A DNA stretch of 64,000 bases from Limnephilus marmoratus (Eukaryota > Arthropoda > Insecta > Trichoptera > Limnephilidae): NCBI GenBank assembly GCA_917880885.1, contig OU862930.1, positions 31,378,040-31,442,039 of the forward strand, read 5' to 3'. Below, in pieces: positions 29,830-39,339 of the stretch (its first letter is position 1; every line of letters begins with the position of its first letter). The notes beneath the pieces are model-generated. The model searched no databases and was not told where the DNA came from. It worked only from the letters and a program-made list of their open reading frames with translations. Position numbers and translations under genes: made by a program.

Positions 29830-30437
29830 AATGGGCCCTAAATGGGAGCCTTGCGACACTCCACTTGTTGCTATAAATTTGTAAGACTGTGTGCCATTTA
29901 TTTTTACACTAAGAATTCATTTGGACAAATAACTAACAAACCAATTTAATAAGCTACCGTAAACTTCAAGTTTCGCCAATTTATTGATTAGTATTTTGTG
30001 ACACACCTTGTCAAAGGCGTTGCTAAAATCAATGTATATTGAGTCAACCTGGCACCTGTTGGCTAAAGATTTAGATATGAAGTTTTCGTATATTAGTAAA
30101 TACGTATTGGTCAGGGTAGATTTATTTGAACAAAAGCCATGTTGGTAGGGAGTTATAATTTTTTTTATGTTTGTGGATATTTTATGGAGGACAATTTTTT
30201 CAAAAAGCTTGGGTATCGATGATTGGATACATATTGGTCCATAATTTGTTACTTCCGTTTTGTCCCCTTTTTTAAAAATGGGCGTAAGAAAACTGTGTTT
30301 CCATGTATCAGGGAAACTGCCGTCTCTAGTGACTGGTTAAAAATTAGAAAAAGAGGAACAACTAAGCCGTTTAAACATTCTTTAATTAGCACAGGTGGAA
30401 TATTATCAGGTCCTGCATTTTTTCTAGCATCTAACAA
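29830..30437 (-). pseudogene. LINE Z reverse transcriptase, frameshifted
   Basis: LDARKNAGPDNIPP and then IKECLNGLVVPLF begin the RT region (30249-30437). Further down the minus strand, in other frames, are pieces coding for a YIDFSNAFDKV-like box, a GVSQGSHLGPILF-like motif near 29840 and DIKLYKEI near 29750. Several shifts and stops make it inactive. Confidence 0.7.
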
Positions 30438-30555
30438 ATTAACATGGTTTTGATATCTTTCATTTCTATGCGTACTTCAGATATATCCAGACCAAGATTC
30501 GATGAGAATTTTGGAATTTCGTTGCTAGGTAGGTATATCCTCTTCATACACAGAC

Positions 30556-31317
30556 TTAAAAATAATCGGCGAATAGATTTACAATGTTTTTATCATTACA
30601 CCCAATTTTTCCATTGAAATTCATAGAAGTTGGAATACCTAAGTTAGTATTTTTTTGAGAATTAGTGTAATTCCAAAACTGTTTTATATTTACACGAATT
30701 TCACTTTTAATTTTGTCAATGTAATTTTTATAGCACACTTTTGAGATTTTACAACACTCCCTTCTTAACAATTGAAATTTATTGTAATCACTCATCAGTC
30801 TGGATCGCTTGTAATTTTTATGAGCTATTTTCTTACTATATATTAAAGTGATCAAATTGGGACTAAACCAGTTTGGAAAATGAGAAATTCTATTATGTCG
30901 AAGGGGCACAAAATTTGCAATAGCATCATTTAGAATGTCATAGAATTTATTTACATTATCGTTAATATCTGCGTTTTCCAGAAAGGACCAGTCTGTTGTA
31001 TTTAAACAATCAGAAATTTTTTGAAAATTTGCTTTACGGAAGTTATAAGATGACTTGATATTTTTAAGATGATTGTTGTTAACAAAGGGAATAACTATGT
31101 CCAGAGGAGGATGGTAAACGTCTACAGGTAATAGTTCTTCCAATGATTTACATACGTTAGCTATGGGCTCACTGCAAAAAACTAGATCAAGAATGCGACT
31201 ATTTATATTAGCGACAGTGTTTAGTTGTGGGATTGATAAATAATTCGACATACCCAGAATCTCTCTCTCACTAAGATTAACAGTTGACATTAATACCAGA
31301 CAATTCAGGGTCATCAT
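30556..31317 (-). pseudogene. LINE Z endonuclease end and linker
   Basis: The frame includes SRILDLVFCSEPI (endonuclease S-x-LDLVF box), then YHPPLDIVI, FPNWFSPNLITLI, IKQFWNYTNSQK and NIVNLFADYF. This is the standard order in CR1/Jockey-group ORF2 before the RT. It overlaps the previous frame slightly because of a frameshift. Confidence 0.83.
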
Positions 31318-31540
31318 GGTTCCAGGATATATTTGGCAAGTTATAGTCTCCTACTACGACAAGTTTGGCACTGGGATATTTAAACCTTAAAAAAAATTCC
31401 ACGTCCTCAATATGTTTTGTGTACAGCTGTGTATCGGAGGATGGCGGTAAATATAAACATTCAATTATTAACTTGCCAGCATTTTTGTTTTCGAGCAACA
31501 CGAATATTTGTTCAACCTCACTATTTTTGTTTTTAAGCAC
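31277..31540 (-). pseudogene. LINE Z endonuclease, N-terminal piece
   Basis: The frame reads LLENKNAGKLIIECLYLPPS, then KLVVVGDYNLPNISW, the APE-type VGDYN box. Slightly upstream, in another frame, is GGGVLIAV. The catalytic ESWL part is missing with the 5' end. Confidence 0.8.
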
Positions 31541-32147
31541 TTTTGACGGAATACGTTTGTGGACAGCAATCAGGACTCCACCCCCTCTTGTATTGGAGCT
31601 GGTGTTTGGACTACGGTCTACTCTGTAGATGTGGGCAGTATAGTAGTAACTAAACGTGTCCGAACACCGTTATTTGGTAAATATTTCCCTATCGAGTCCA
31701 CGCTCAAAACACACTATAAAAAATTAAAACAAATTGTACTAGGTAGGTAGATTACAGTTAGTAATAAGTAATAAGTAATTCAGTAACCGGAATTGAAAAA
31801 TATTGCATTTTAATGGTTATTTTGTCATCTTTAAATACGCGAGATGTCATTTCTCAAGGAACGCCATGTTGTTAATTACGACAGAAAATGTCTCGCGAGA
31901 TTTTTCGTGTTTATGAAATCGAACAAAATAATGATTAATACGCATTATTTATCATTTCCGAAGATTGCAATTCGTACTTATTATTGTCTAACTGACAGAA
32001 AATGTTTTTTTTACTGCGTATTTCATCGTCGTAATTAATATGACGGTCATTGAAAAATTATATTTCGCGTTTTTTTAAATTAAAAAAAAACAGTAAAATG
32101 CAATATTTTTCAATTCCGGTTTATGAATGACTTATTACTAACCAATT

Positions 32148-32645
32148 CAGGGGCGTGCACAGAAATTTTAGTGAGCTGGAGGGCTAAGACTGGAAAATAC
32201 AACATTATTGATGTTTTTTTTCGTTATATGTTTTTGGGGTGTTGTGCCGTGTTGCGCTACCTCCTTCTTTAGCCAACGTTTCGGACATCGTTGCAGTGTC
32301 CATCATCAGGGCAGATCCGAACGGCAGAACGTTGGCTAAAGAAGGAGGTAGCGCAACACGGCACAACACCCCAAAAACATATAACGAAAATGCTTCTGGC
32401 CGTGAAAATCTTAAAACTTATCTGATTATTGATGTTGTTGTAGCTGAAAATGATTTTTATTTTTTTTCTAAATTTTAATTTTTTGTATGAAGATTTTTTA
32501 TTCAGGGATACGCTAGATAAAAATCTTCATACAAAAAATTGAAATTTCGAAAAAAAATAAAAATCATTTTCAGCTACAACATCATTTACGTCGAATTTTT
32601 CAATCTTAGCACTCTAGCTCACTAAAAACTCTGTGCACGCCTCTG
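32148..32645. mobile_element. hAT-like MITE inside FB1
   Basis: Ends CAGGGGCGTGCACAG and CTGTGCACGCCTCTG, then inverted TTTTAGTGAGCT/AGCTCACTAAAA. The flanks resemble CTAACCAT duplicated with a small change on the left. FB4 shows the same site uninterrupted (TACTAACCATTGTC). It carries two internal hairpins, including an R3 unit. Confidence 0.75.
32225..32400. repeat. R3 hairpin repeat, copy 1
   Basis: Inverted arms GTTGCGCTACCTCCTTCTTT and its complement, with outer arms CCGTGTTG and GGGGTGTTGTG, enclose a loop of about 58 nt. R3 recurs at 34727, 38639 and 40287, all within 8 kb of zinc-finger copy C. Confidence 0.8.
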
Positions 32646-32772
32646 CTAACCATTACATATCTACCTAGTTTTGTTTAAATTTTTTATAGTATGTTTTGAG
32701 CGTGGACTCGATAGGGAAATATTTACCAAATAACGGTGTTCGGACACGTTTAGTTACTACTATACTCTCCAC

Positions 32773-33350
32773 TCGATTAAAATGCTTGGCGTGTCCGAAC
32801 GGCTCTTAATTGCTTGTGACAAGCCGCTTGATAGTTGATAGTGGTTGATAGTGTCCGAAGCTCTTTTTATAGGTATCAAAAGTAGGAACTGACTAATGCA
32901 TATTTTCTTTGATAGATTGTTGTCTATGGAAATGACAATGTGACTCGTAAAGTGCCAATTGCGTCTTTGTAAACCATTCTCGCATCACTTTTTTGATAGT
33001 AATATTGAATTAACTGCACAATATTATTTCTCTTCCATTTATACAGGGATTATCTCATTTATATCTCGAAGTTATTCTAATTATTGCACTTCTACTTTTC
33101 TGGTGACGTTTCTTTAACACCTTGGTATTGACCGCCGCGCTTCGCTTCTACGTTATTAGGTTAGATTGATGAAGTGAGACCCAAGCCTCTTAATTGGTGC
33201 ATGTGTATTAGAAGAATATAGGTATCACAATTTATAATATTCACGATATTATATATTGCGCTACCCAACACTAAACGGTTAACATGCAGCAGACGAGTGA
33301 CATTGAGTTGATGATTGTAGATTTACGGCTGTTGTCACAAATGCCGGAAA
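32773..33350 (+). promoter_or_regulatory. Distal upstream homology of copy C
   Basis: Matches 12290-12930 upstream of copy B in blocks (TTGTCTATGGAAATGAC, TTAACTGCACAATATT, TTGACCGCCGCGCTTCGCTT, TAGATTTACGGC). It is cut from the gene by the FB2 insertion. No coding frame is seen. Confidence 0.55.
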
Positions 33351-34410
33351 AATTTCGGTTTACGGAAGGTCTTCCTAGATAATTTTTTTTTTATACCTAT
33401 TATGGGCCGGAAAATCCAAAACTGAAAGATTTTTTTTTCGGAAAGCAATATTAACAAAGTTACACGACTTTAAAATTTTCTATACGCACACATGAAAATC
33501 GACATATTGGAAGCATTATGACAGTTTAAAGTCATAGATAAACTAGAAAGATGTTTTACCACACAAAATTAAATGTTACCATGCAATAATATCATCAAAC
33601 ATACCTTATAAATCGACCAAATCTTCTTCGTCCGTTGAATCAAATTCGTAGTCTTAAAAAGTTGTGACGTAGACCGGTCACCAATATCAATGTTCTTATA
33701 TGAATCAATGTGAATAGATAACAGCAGAAAAACATACCTTAAGGTTTGTGTAACATGGTTTGTGCCCCTTTATACCGCCTGCTCGCGTCAATTTAAAAAA
33801 ACAGCCTACGTTTTCAAGTAGTTTAGCGGCTACGCTAGGTTTGTGTAACATGGTTTGTGCCCCTTTATACCGCCTGCTCGCGTCAATTTAAAAAAACAGC
33901 CTACGTTTTCAAGTAGTTTAGCGGCTACGCTAGGTTTGTGTAACATGATTTGTGCCCCTTTATACCGCCTGCTCGCGTCAATTTTAAAAAACAGCCTACG
34001 TTTTCAAGTAGTTTAGCGGCTACGCTAGGTTTGTGTCACATGGTTTGTGCCCCTTTATACCACCTGCTCGCGTCAATTTAAAAATATATCCCTGTTTTCA
34101 AGTAGTTTAGCGTCTACGCCAAAAGTGAGTAAAATTTATAATAAATAATTACTTAAGTTAGTTATTGATATGGCAACACTTAATTTTATGTGGTTTAATA
34201 TCTTTGGTATGGCTATTTCTATGACTTTAAACTGTCAGAATGCTTCCTAAATGTCGATTTTCATGTGTGCGTATAGAAAATTTTAAAGTCGTGTAACTTT
34301 GTTAATATTGCTTTCCGAAAAAAAATTCTTTCGGATTCGGATTCTCCAGCCAATAGTTAGTATAAAAAAAAAGTTTTATTATTTAGGAAGACCTTCCGTA
34401 AACCGAAATT
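33351..34410. mobile_element. Palindromic element FB2 with internal minisatellite
   Basis: The arms start AATTTCGGTTTACGGAAGGT (33351) and end in the complement at 34410. They pair imperfectly for about 190 bp and share TTAACAAAGTTACACGACTT. The centre holds four 95-bp repeats. No protein is coded. It separates the distal and proximal upstream parts of copy C. Confidence 0.82.
33743..34121. repeat. Four 95-bp tandem repeats in FB2
   Basis: Units start at 33743, 33838, 33933 and 34028 (GGTTTGTGTAACATGG...GGCTACGCTA). The first three are almost identical and the fourth is diverged at its end. The motif ACAGCCTACGTTTT plus GGCTACGC recurs inside FB3. Confidence 0.9.
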
Positions 34411-34726
34411 TAGCCTCCATTTATAGTAACTTACTAGTTTAGATACTAAGAGTGTAGGTATACCCCCAGTATCGATTAACCCAAAATTACACCGTAGTAA
34501 TTTTGACATTGGTCACGAAAATAACTTATTTAAGTATATTTTTCGGCCTGTCATTTTTGAGAAGCCAACATTGCATTTAGTTCTTTACGCCCTTAACTGA
34601 GCGAACTGTGTTCTATCGTTAATTGGTGAAAGCGAATGTGAGATGGATATTTTATATTTCAATCTTCCTTGTAAATTTTTTGCCGCACTGTTATTTATGG
34701 CAAGAAAAAATTGTGAAGGATAGTTA

Positions 34727-34885
34727 TTATTTTTTTCGTTAGTTATTTTTGTGGTGTTATGCCGTGTTGCGCTACCTTCTTCTTTAGACGTTAAATGTTG
34801 GCTAAAGAAGGAGGTAGCGCAACACGGCATTCAATCCAAAAACAACTAACGAAAATACTTTTGTCGTGAAAATCAAAAATCATAT
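34727..34885. repeat. R3 hairpin repeat, copy 2
   Basis: GCCGTGTTGCGCTACCTTC and GAAGGAGGTAGCGCAACACG form the arms, with outer TTTTCGTTAGTT/AACTAACGAAAA. It is inserted in the proximal upstream region of copy C, where A and B lack it. Confidence 0.8.
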
Positions 34886-35176
34886 CTGGTGATTATTTTT
34901 TTTTCAATTGAGTGACTCGAAATTAGCAAGGTGTGAACGGGACATTTATAACTTTTACAACTAGGGTGAGAGTGGAATGCAAAACGGTTTTTCTATCCAC
35001 CTTGATATTTGATATTTTTGACGCTGAGGTCAATTTAATAACCGTCTACGATATTTATTATTGGGTGATCCAGATCACCTCCGGGGCTTTCAATATTTCG
35101 ATCCAACTGAAAACGATTTCTTAAAACTCTTATAATTACTCGTAAATAGGATTAATTAATGAATGTTCGTTTACAG
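34886..35176 (+). promoter_or_regulatory. Proximal upstream region of copy C
   Basis: Diverged but recognisable homologue of 3100-3295 and 14000-14200 (TTACAA-TAG-GTGAGA, CGGTTTTT, GGTGATCCAGATCACCTCCG, AGGATTAATTAATGAAT). The conserved GTCCAGTTCAT/ATCCAGATCAC block is the best candidate for a shared proximal element. Confidence 0.5.
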
Positions 35177-35245
35177 ATCTAACTTATTTTGAGCTGGGAC
35201 CAATTATCATCTTCATATTAAACCGGAACGCTATCACAGAAAGCT
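35177..35245 (+). promoter_or_regulatory. Conserved 69-nt leader of copy C
   Basis: It follows GTTCGTTTACAG. It contains GGGACCAATT, CATCTTCATATTAAACCG and ACGCTATCACAGAA, as in copies A and B, and has the same length. Confidence 0.45.
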
Positions 35246-35405
35246 ATGGATCTTCCCAACCCAGAGAGTGTCTCCATCAAGGTGGAGCCAGGGTCCCAGG
35301 AAGAGGATGAAGGTGAAATGCCGTACGCGGATGTAGATATATACCTCCCGGATGTGAAGAAGGAATGCTTGCGGCATGCAGATGCAGCGACTACTCCGAC
35401 ATCCA
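35246..35405 (+). CDS. Copy C exon 1
   Basis: 160 nt from ATG to TCCA|GTAAGT, phase 1. It encodes MDLPNPESVSIKVEP, YADVDIYLPDVKKECLRHA and TTPTS. It is two codons longer than in A and B, near the end. Confidence 0.87.
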
Positions 35406-38404
35406 GTAAGTTGCTTTACAACAGTAAATTAGTGTTGCGAGCTGTTAGATGTCCGGAATTTATATCCGTTTTTTTACGCTCACGGACATTTTATTTGTGT
35501 TCACGGCGCCGTTTCTTGATTATTGTGAAATTAATTTAAAATGTATAAAATAGTTATAAAAATTACCTTTTAACTTTTTTATATTTGAGTTGAGTATATT
35601 TTATGCTTGAATTGATTATATTATTTTTAATTTGAATTGATTAGGTATACTTGAATTTTTACATTAAGATTGTTTACTTTATTTTGAATTCTGACTTACC
35701 TACATAATATTATCTAATTTCATTTTCATTTTTAATTTAATTTAATTAAATTATTTATATTGTATCTATGTGTGTTAAATTGGATCTTGATTTAATTATT
35801 TATTTTATTTAAATTTATTATTTTATTTTAACTTTTTATTATTTCATTTTAATTTAATTTAATTATTTGTTTTTATTTTTTATTATTTTATTTTAATTTT
35901 TATTATTTAATTTTTATTTTTTATTATTTTATTTTAATTTAATTTAATTATATGTTTTGACTATTATATTATAGTAGGTATATTATATTAGAGGCACTGC
36001 TGAAAACCAGCTACATTCCAGGAAAAATCCTGAATGTATAGCTGAGCAGTGACAATGAATGAAAATGAATAAAAGTGATAAATAAATGTTATTATTATTA
36101 TTACTATAATGTAGCTCAAATATTTCCTGGTCCTATTTGGGACGATTAAGATTTATGATTTCATCCTATTTGGGCATTATGTAAATTATTCATAATATTA
36201 TGATATATTAAACATATTATTCCATTTACATTAAATAACCAAATCCGTTCTGAAGGTGTTCAAGAGTTAATAGTACTTCCTTCCTAAAGCATCGGTCCCC
36301 GAAGCGGACATCTGGGGTCTGGGCTCCTTCTTATTTCTTAAATTAGCCTTTATGTCTTTTTTTTTTAATTATCGCTTGTATAACTAGGTATTTTTATCGT
36401 GAATAATTTAATAATTTTATTTTTCATGAAAACAATGTAACTCTTTAAAGTATGTTGGAAGTGTTGTTGGAAGGGTAAAGGAGTGGTGGAAAGTGTTTGT
36501 CCTGGTGCTCCGTCTCCACATCAGGCGAGGCAGCACTAATACTTTACCATAAAGAGGTAGACAGGCTCCTGAGGATTGCGGTACTTTCAGGCCGCGATCC
36601 GGTGTTCAGAAATTATGGTTGATGATGATTAATAACACTTATTCATGTTCGAGAGATTAACATTGATTGAGATTAATATTCACAAAATATCGCGTTCGTG
36701 TATGAAACGGGCAGAGAGGTAAAATAACACGGGTGGCCGGTCGGATAGAGTACTAGAGGCGGAATAATCGCTCGGTCATCATCGGGGTAACCAGAGAGGT
36801 TTGCTCACGTAATGGGGACACCATACGCGTAAATAAATAAATGTAATGCCCATAAGTACAATCTCAGTGAAGGGCCGTAATTTAGAATACTATAAACTGT
36901 TCTTCTCGGCATATCAGTGTAGTTTGTTTCTGTATTTTGTTTCTCCAGGTAGCAGTAATGTGGAGACTCTTATCACCAAGGCAGAACCAGGACCGCGAGA
37001 AGAAGTTAGAGGGGGAATTACTTATATGGAAATTGACATAGAACACTCGGATGTTAAAAAGGAATGCTTAGAGCGCTCTAAAAGAATTATTGACACAGCA
37101 GGTAAATCGATTTGTTTTTTTGTTTAAGTTAACAATTTATTTTCTCCGAATCCTTGATTTTTTTAATTATTTTACGGTAGCCTCTTAGACTTACATTACT
37201 TAATATGCATTACGTGTAATCTTTTTCAGGAGGATTTGTGAAGATGTGTCCTAGGGAAAAACAATACTCTTGTCCTCATTGTGACTATTGCTGCTCTCGT
37301 AAGTCAACGAGGGCACGCCATATACTTACCCACACTGGGGAAAAACCTTTTTCGTGTCCCGACTGCGACTATTTATGTTCTACAAAGAGTTATCTTAAAA
37401 TTCATATGTTTACCCACGGTGGAGTAAAACCTTTTTCGTGTCCTGACTGCGACTATTCATGTACTAGAAGCGATAGTTTTAAAATTCATATGTTAACCCA
37501 TAGTGGAGAAAAACCTTTTTCGTGTACCGACTGTAATTATTCAAGTTCTACAAAAAAACAACTAAAATTTCACATGTTTACCCACAGTGGAAAAAAACCT
37601 TTTTCATGTCCCGACTGCAGCTATTCGTGCTCTACAAAGAGTCATCTCAAAATTCACATGTTTACCCATAGTGGACAAAAACCTTTTTTATGTTCCGACT
37701 GCGACTATTCATGTACTCGGAAGGGAAATCTTAAAATTCACATGTTTACCCACGTTGGAGAAAAACCTTTTTCGTGTCCCGACTGCGACTATTCATGTTC
37801 TACAAAGAGTTATCTTAAAATTCACATGTTTACCCACGGTGGAGTAAAACCTCTTTCGTGTCCTGACTGCGACTATTCATGTACTAGAAGCGATAGTCTT
37901 AAAATTCATATGTTTACTCATAGTGGAGAAAAACCTTTTCCGTGTCCCAACTGTAATTATTCAACTTCTACAAAAAAACAACTACAATTTCACATGTTTA
38001 CCCACAGTGGAAAAAAACCTTTTTCATGTCCCGACTGCAGCTATTCGTGCTCTAGAAAGATTTATCTCAAAATTCACATGTTTACCCATAGTGGACTAAA
38101 ACCTTTTTCATGTTCCGACTGCGACTATTCTTGTTCTCTGAAGAGTGTTCTTAAAATTCACATGTTTACCCACAGTGGAGAAAAACCTTTTTCATGTCCC
38201 GACTGCGACTATTCATGTACTCGGAAAGGAAATCTAAAAATGCACATGTTTACCCACAGTGGAGAAAAACCTTTTTCATGTGCCGACTGCGATTATTCAT
38301 GCCCTACAAAGAGTAATCTCAAAAGTCACATGTTTACCCATAGTGGAAAAAACCTTTTTCTTGTACCGACTGTAACTATTCGTGTTCTCAAAAGTCATTT
38401 TTAA
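35246..38404 (+). CDS. Zinc-finger gene, copy C (13 fingers, tail frameshifted)
   Basis: Exons 35246-35405, 36949-37101 and 37230-38404 join in phase 1 to 495 codons. The N-terminus has two acidic motifs. Then come thirteen C2H2 fingers of the CPDCDYSC type at an 84-nt period with SGEKP/GGVKP linkers. Fingers 2-6 and 7-11 are a block duplication of 420 bp. One A is missing from the linker run at 38347-38352, where sister linkers have seven, so a 14th finger is read out of frame and the protein ends VLKSHF. It is the most diverged and longest copy. It probably acts as a nuclear DNA-binding protein, and the target is unknown. Confidence 0.87.
35540..35985. repeat. AT-only low-complexity tract in intron 1 of copy C
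   Basis: Long stretches built of TTTAATTTAATTA and TTTTATTATTTTA. No gene. It accounts for much of the additional length of this intron compared with copy A. Confidence 0.8.
35990..36115 (+). mobile_element. 3' tail of a LINE or SINE
   Basis: A structured end (GCTGAAAACCAGC; CATTCCAGGAAAAATCCTGAATG) is followed by GAATGAAAATGAATAAAAG and (ATT)n. This is the form of CR1/L2-type 3' ends. No coding part is attached. Confidence 0.5.
36116..36948. other. Rest of intron 1 of copy C
   Basis: The part 36232-36310 aligns with 3825-3905 in intron 1 of copy A (AATAACCAAA, CCTAAAGCATCGGTCCC). GC-richer blocks at 36480-36620 and 36720-36830 are not in A and look like short repeat remnants, not identified. 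Confidence 0.5.
36949..37101 (+). CDS. Copy C exon 2
   Basis: 153 nt between GTTTCTCCAG and CAG|GTAAAT, phase 1 on both sides. It encodes SSNVETLITKAEPG, EEVRGGITYMEIDIE and SDVKKECLERS. Here the first site reads TKAE, so the hydrophobic residue of the SUMO-type consensus is lost. Confidence 0.87.
37230..38404 (+). CDS. Copy C exon 3, zinc-finger array
   Basis: After CTTTTTCAG the frame gives GGFVKMCPREKQY and then thirteen fingers of C-x2-C-x12-H-x3-H, nearly all ending HMFTH. Fingers 4 and 9 lack the additional Cys (YSS, YST). The array is highly uniform at the DNA level, which favours unequal exchange. Confidence 0.9.
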
Positions 38405-38428
38405 AGCGTCACATACTCCGTCATAGTT
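38345..38428 (+). pseudogene. Out-of-frame 14th finger of copy C
   Basis: In the +1 frame after the shortened A run the sequence reads PFSCTDCNYSCSQKSFLKRH, then ILRH, a complete C2H2 finger followed by a stop. The correct frame is lost by one base. Confidence 0.85.
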
Positions 38429-38638
38429 GAAAAAAAACATTTTGGAATGGCATTTTGCCCCGGTATGTTTTGAAATTCGGATGAAAAGGAAGTGCTTTAC
38501 AAAAATGTATTATTTGACGGGTCCTCGCTTCTAATATAATGTGGTAAATTTACGGCCCCGTGCAAGCCTCCGGTAGCGTGATGGCGTAAAACGCGTGATA
38601 AATCTCAGCGGCCAGAGACGAGCCACCTTACCGCTACC

Positions 38639-38760
38639 TCCTTCTTTAGCCTAAAGAAGGCTAAAGAAGGCTAAAGAAGGAGGTAGTGCAATACGCCACA
38701 ACATCCCAAATACAAATAACGAAAATACATTTGGCCATGAAAATCTTAAATCGTATCCAA
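38639..38760. repeat. R3 hairpin repeat, copy 3
   Basis: The arm TACCTCCTTCTTTAGCC meets its complement with a loop replaced by tandem GCTAAAGAAG units. Outer sequence (AATAACGAAAATACATTTGG, CATGAAAATCTTAAA) matches the other copies. Confidence 0.75.
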
Positions 38761-38879
38761 AGTACATCATATTTTTTTCTTCCTGAATAGAATTGTAATC
38801 AAAACTGAGATATTTTTTGGTATTAATTTCCCAATTGTATAATAATAAGAAATTAAAATAAAACTAAAAAACGATGTTA

Positions 38880-39339
38880 GATTACGTTGTATGTATTTGT
38901 GTCTTACCTGATTTCATCTCTTTCTACATAATTTCTAATTGTTCAAGCAAATTTAATCTAAGACCCTTTCATTCTATATGTAATGGTTTTTGCTGGTTGT
39001 TTTAAAGTGGAATGTGATTGTTCATTAAGAGATGTTCTGCGAATTTTGAAGAGTTGTTTTTATTTTTATAACATCGTATACGTTCTTTGAATCTAGTTGA
39101 GCCCTACCTGCTGCCTGTTTGTCCGATGTAAGTAGTGTAACAGTCGGCGTGGTGACATTTTAATTCATATATGCCACCGTTATTGAGCTTAGGATTTCTA
39201 CTTTTTGAGTTTTTAAGGCTATTTCCCATATTATTTTTGGTTCTTAAAGCTACATTTAAACCACATTTTTGAATTTCTTTTGCAATTTTTAAAGATATTG
39301 GGCCGAGAAATTCGAGACATGCTAATTTTTTGTTATGTA
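38880..39339 (-). pseudogene. Penelope-like element, GIY-YIG endonuclease remnant
   Basis: One minus-strand frame from about 39336 reads KKLACLEFLGPISLKIAKEI, then GLNVALRTKNN, then NNGGIYELKCHHADC, TTYIGQTG, FKERI, SSKFAEHLL and GLRLNLLEQLEIM, with four stops. GGIYEL-x-C and YIGQTG form the GIY-YIG active site, with RF-x-E-R and the AEH His following. This domain ends Penelope-like reverse transcriptases. The RT part is absent, cut off at element FB3. Confidence 0.82.

Larger units (their letters stand above)
29644..31630 (-). mobile_element. LINE Z, 5' part
   Basis: Contains the endonuclease (5' truncated near 31630), linker and most of the RT, broken by several frameshifts. The palindromic element FB1 abuts its 5' edge. 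The 3' half is at 23883-24799. Confidence 0.83.
31631..32772. mobile_element. Palindromic element FB1
   Basis: Long inverted arms: the left begins AGTATAGTAGTAACTAAACG near 31637 and the right ends in its complement near 32766. Inner arms carry GGTAAATATTTCCCTATCGA and AATTGAAAAATATTGCATT. The inner part is the same family as FB4 at 60806-61334. A hAT-like MITE (32148-32645) has inserted into the right arm. No protein is coded, so it is likely a non-autonomous foldback or Mutator-like element. Confidence 0.8.

Noticed and set aside
31631..32772. FB1 as an insertion in the middle of LINE Z.
   Set aside because: No LINE Z coding sequence resumes beyond 32772, so FB1 only abuts the truncated 5' end.
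33743..34121. Regular 95-bp repeats that might suggest a CRISPR array.
   Set aside because: The repeats are contiguous with no unique spacers, the unit is too long, and they lie inside a eukaryotic palindromic element.
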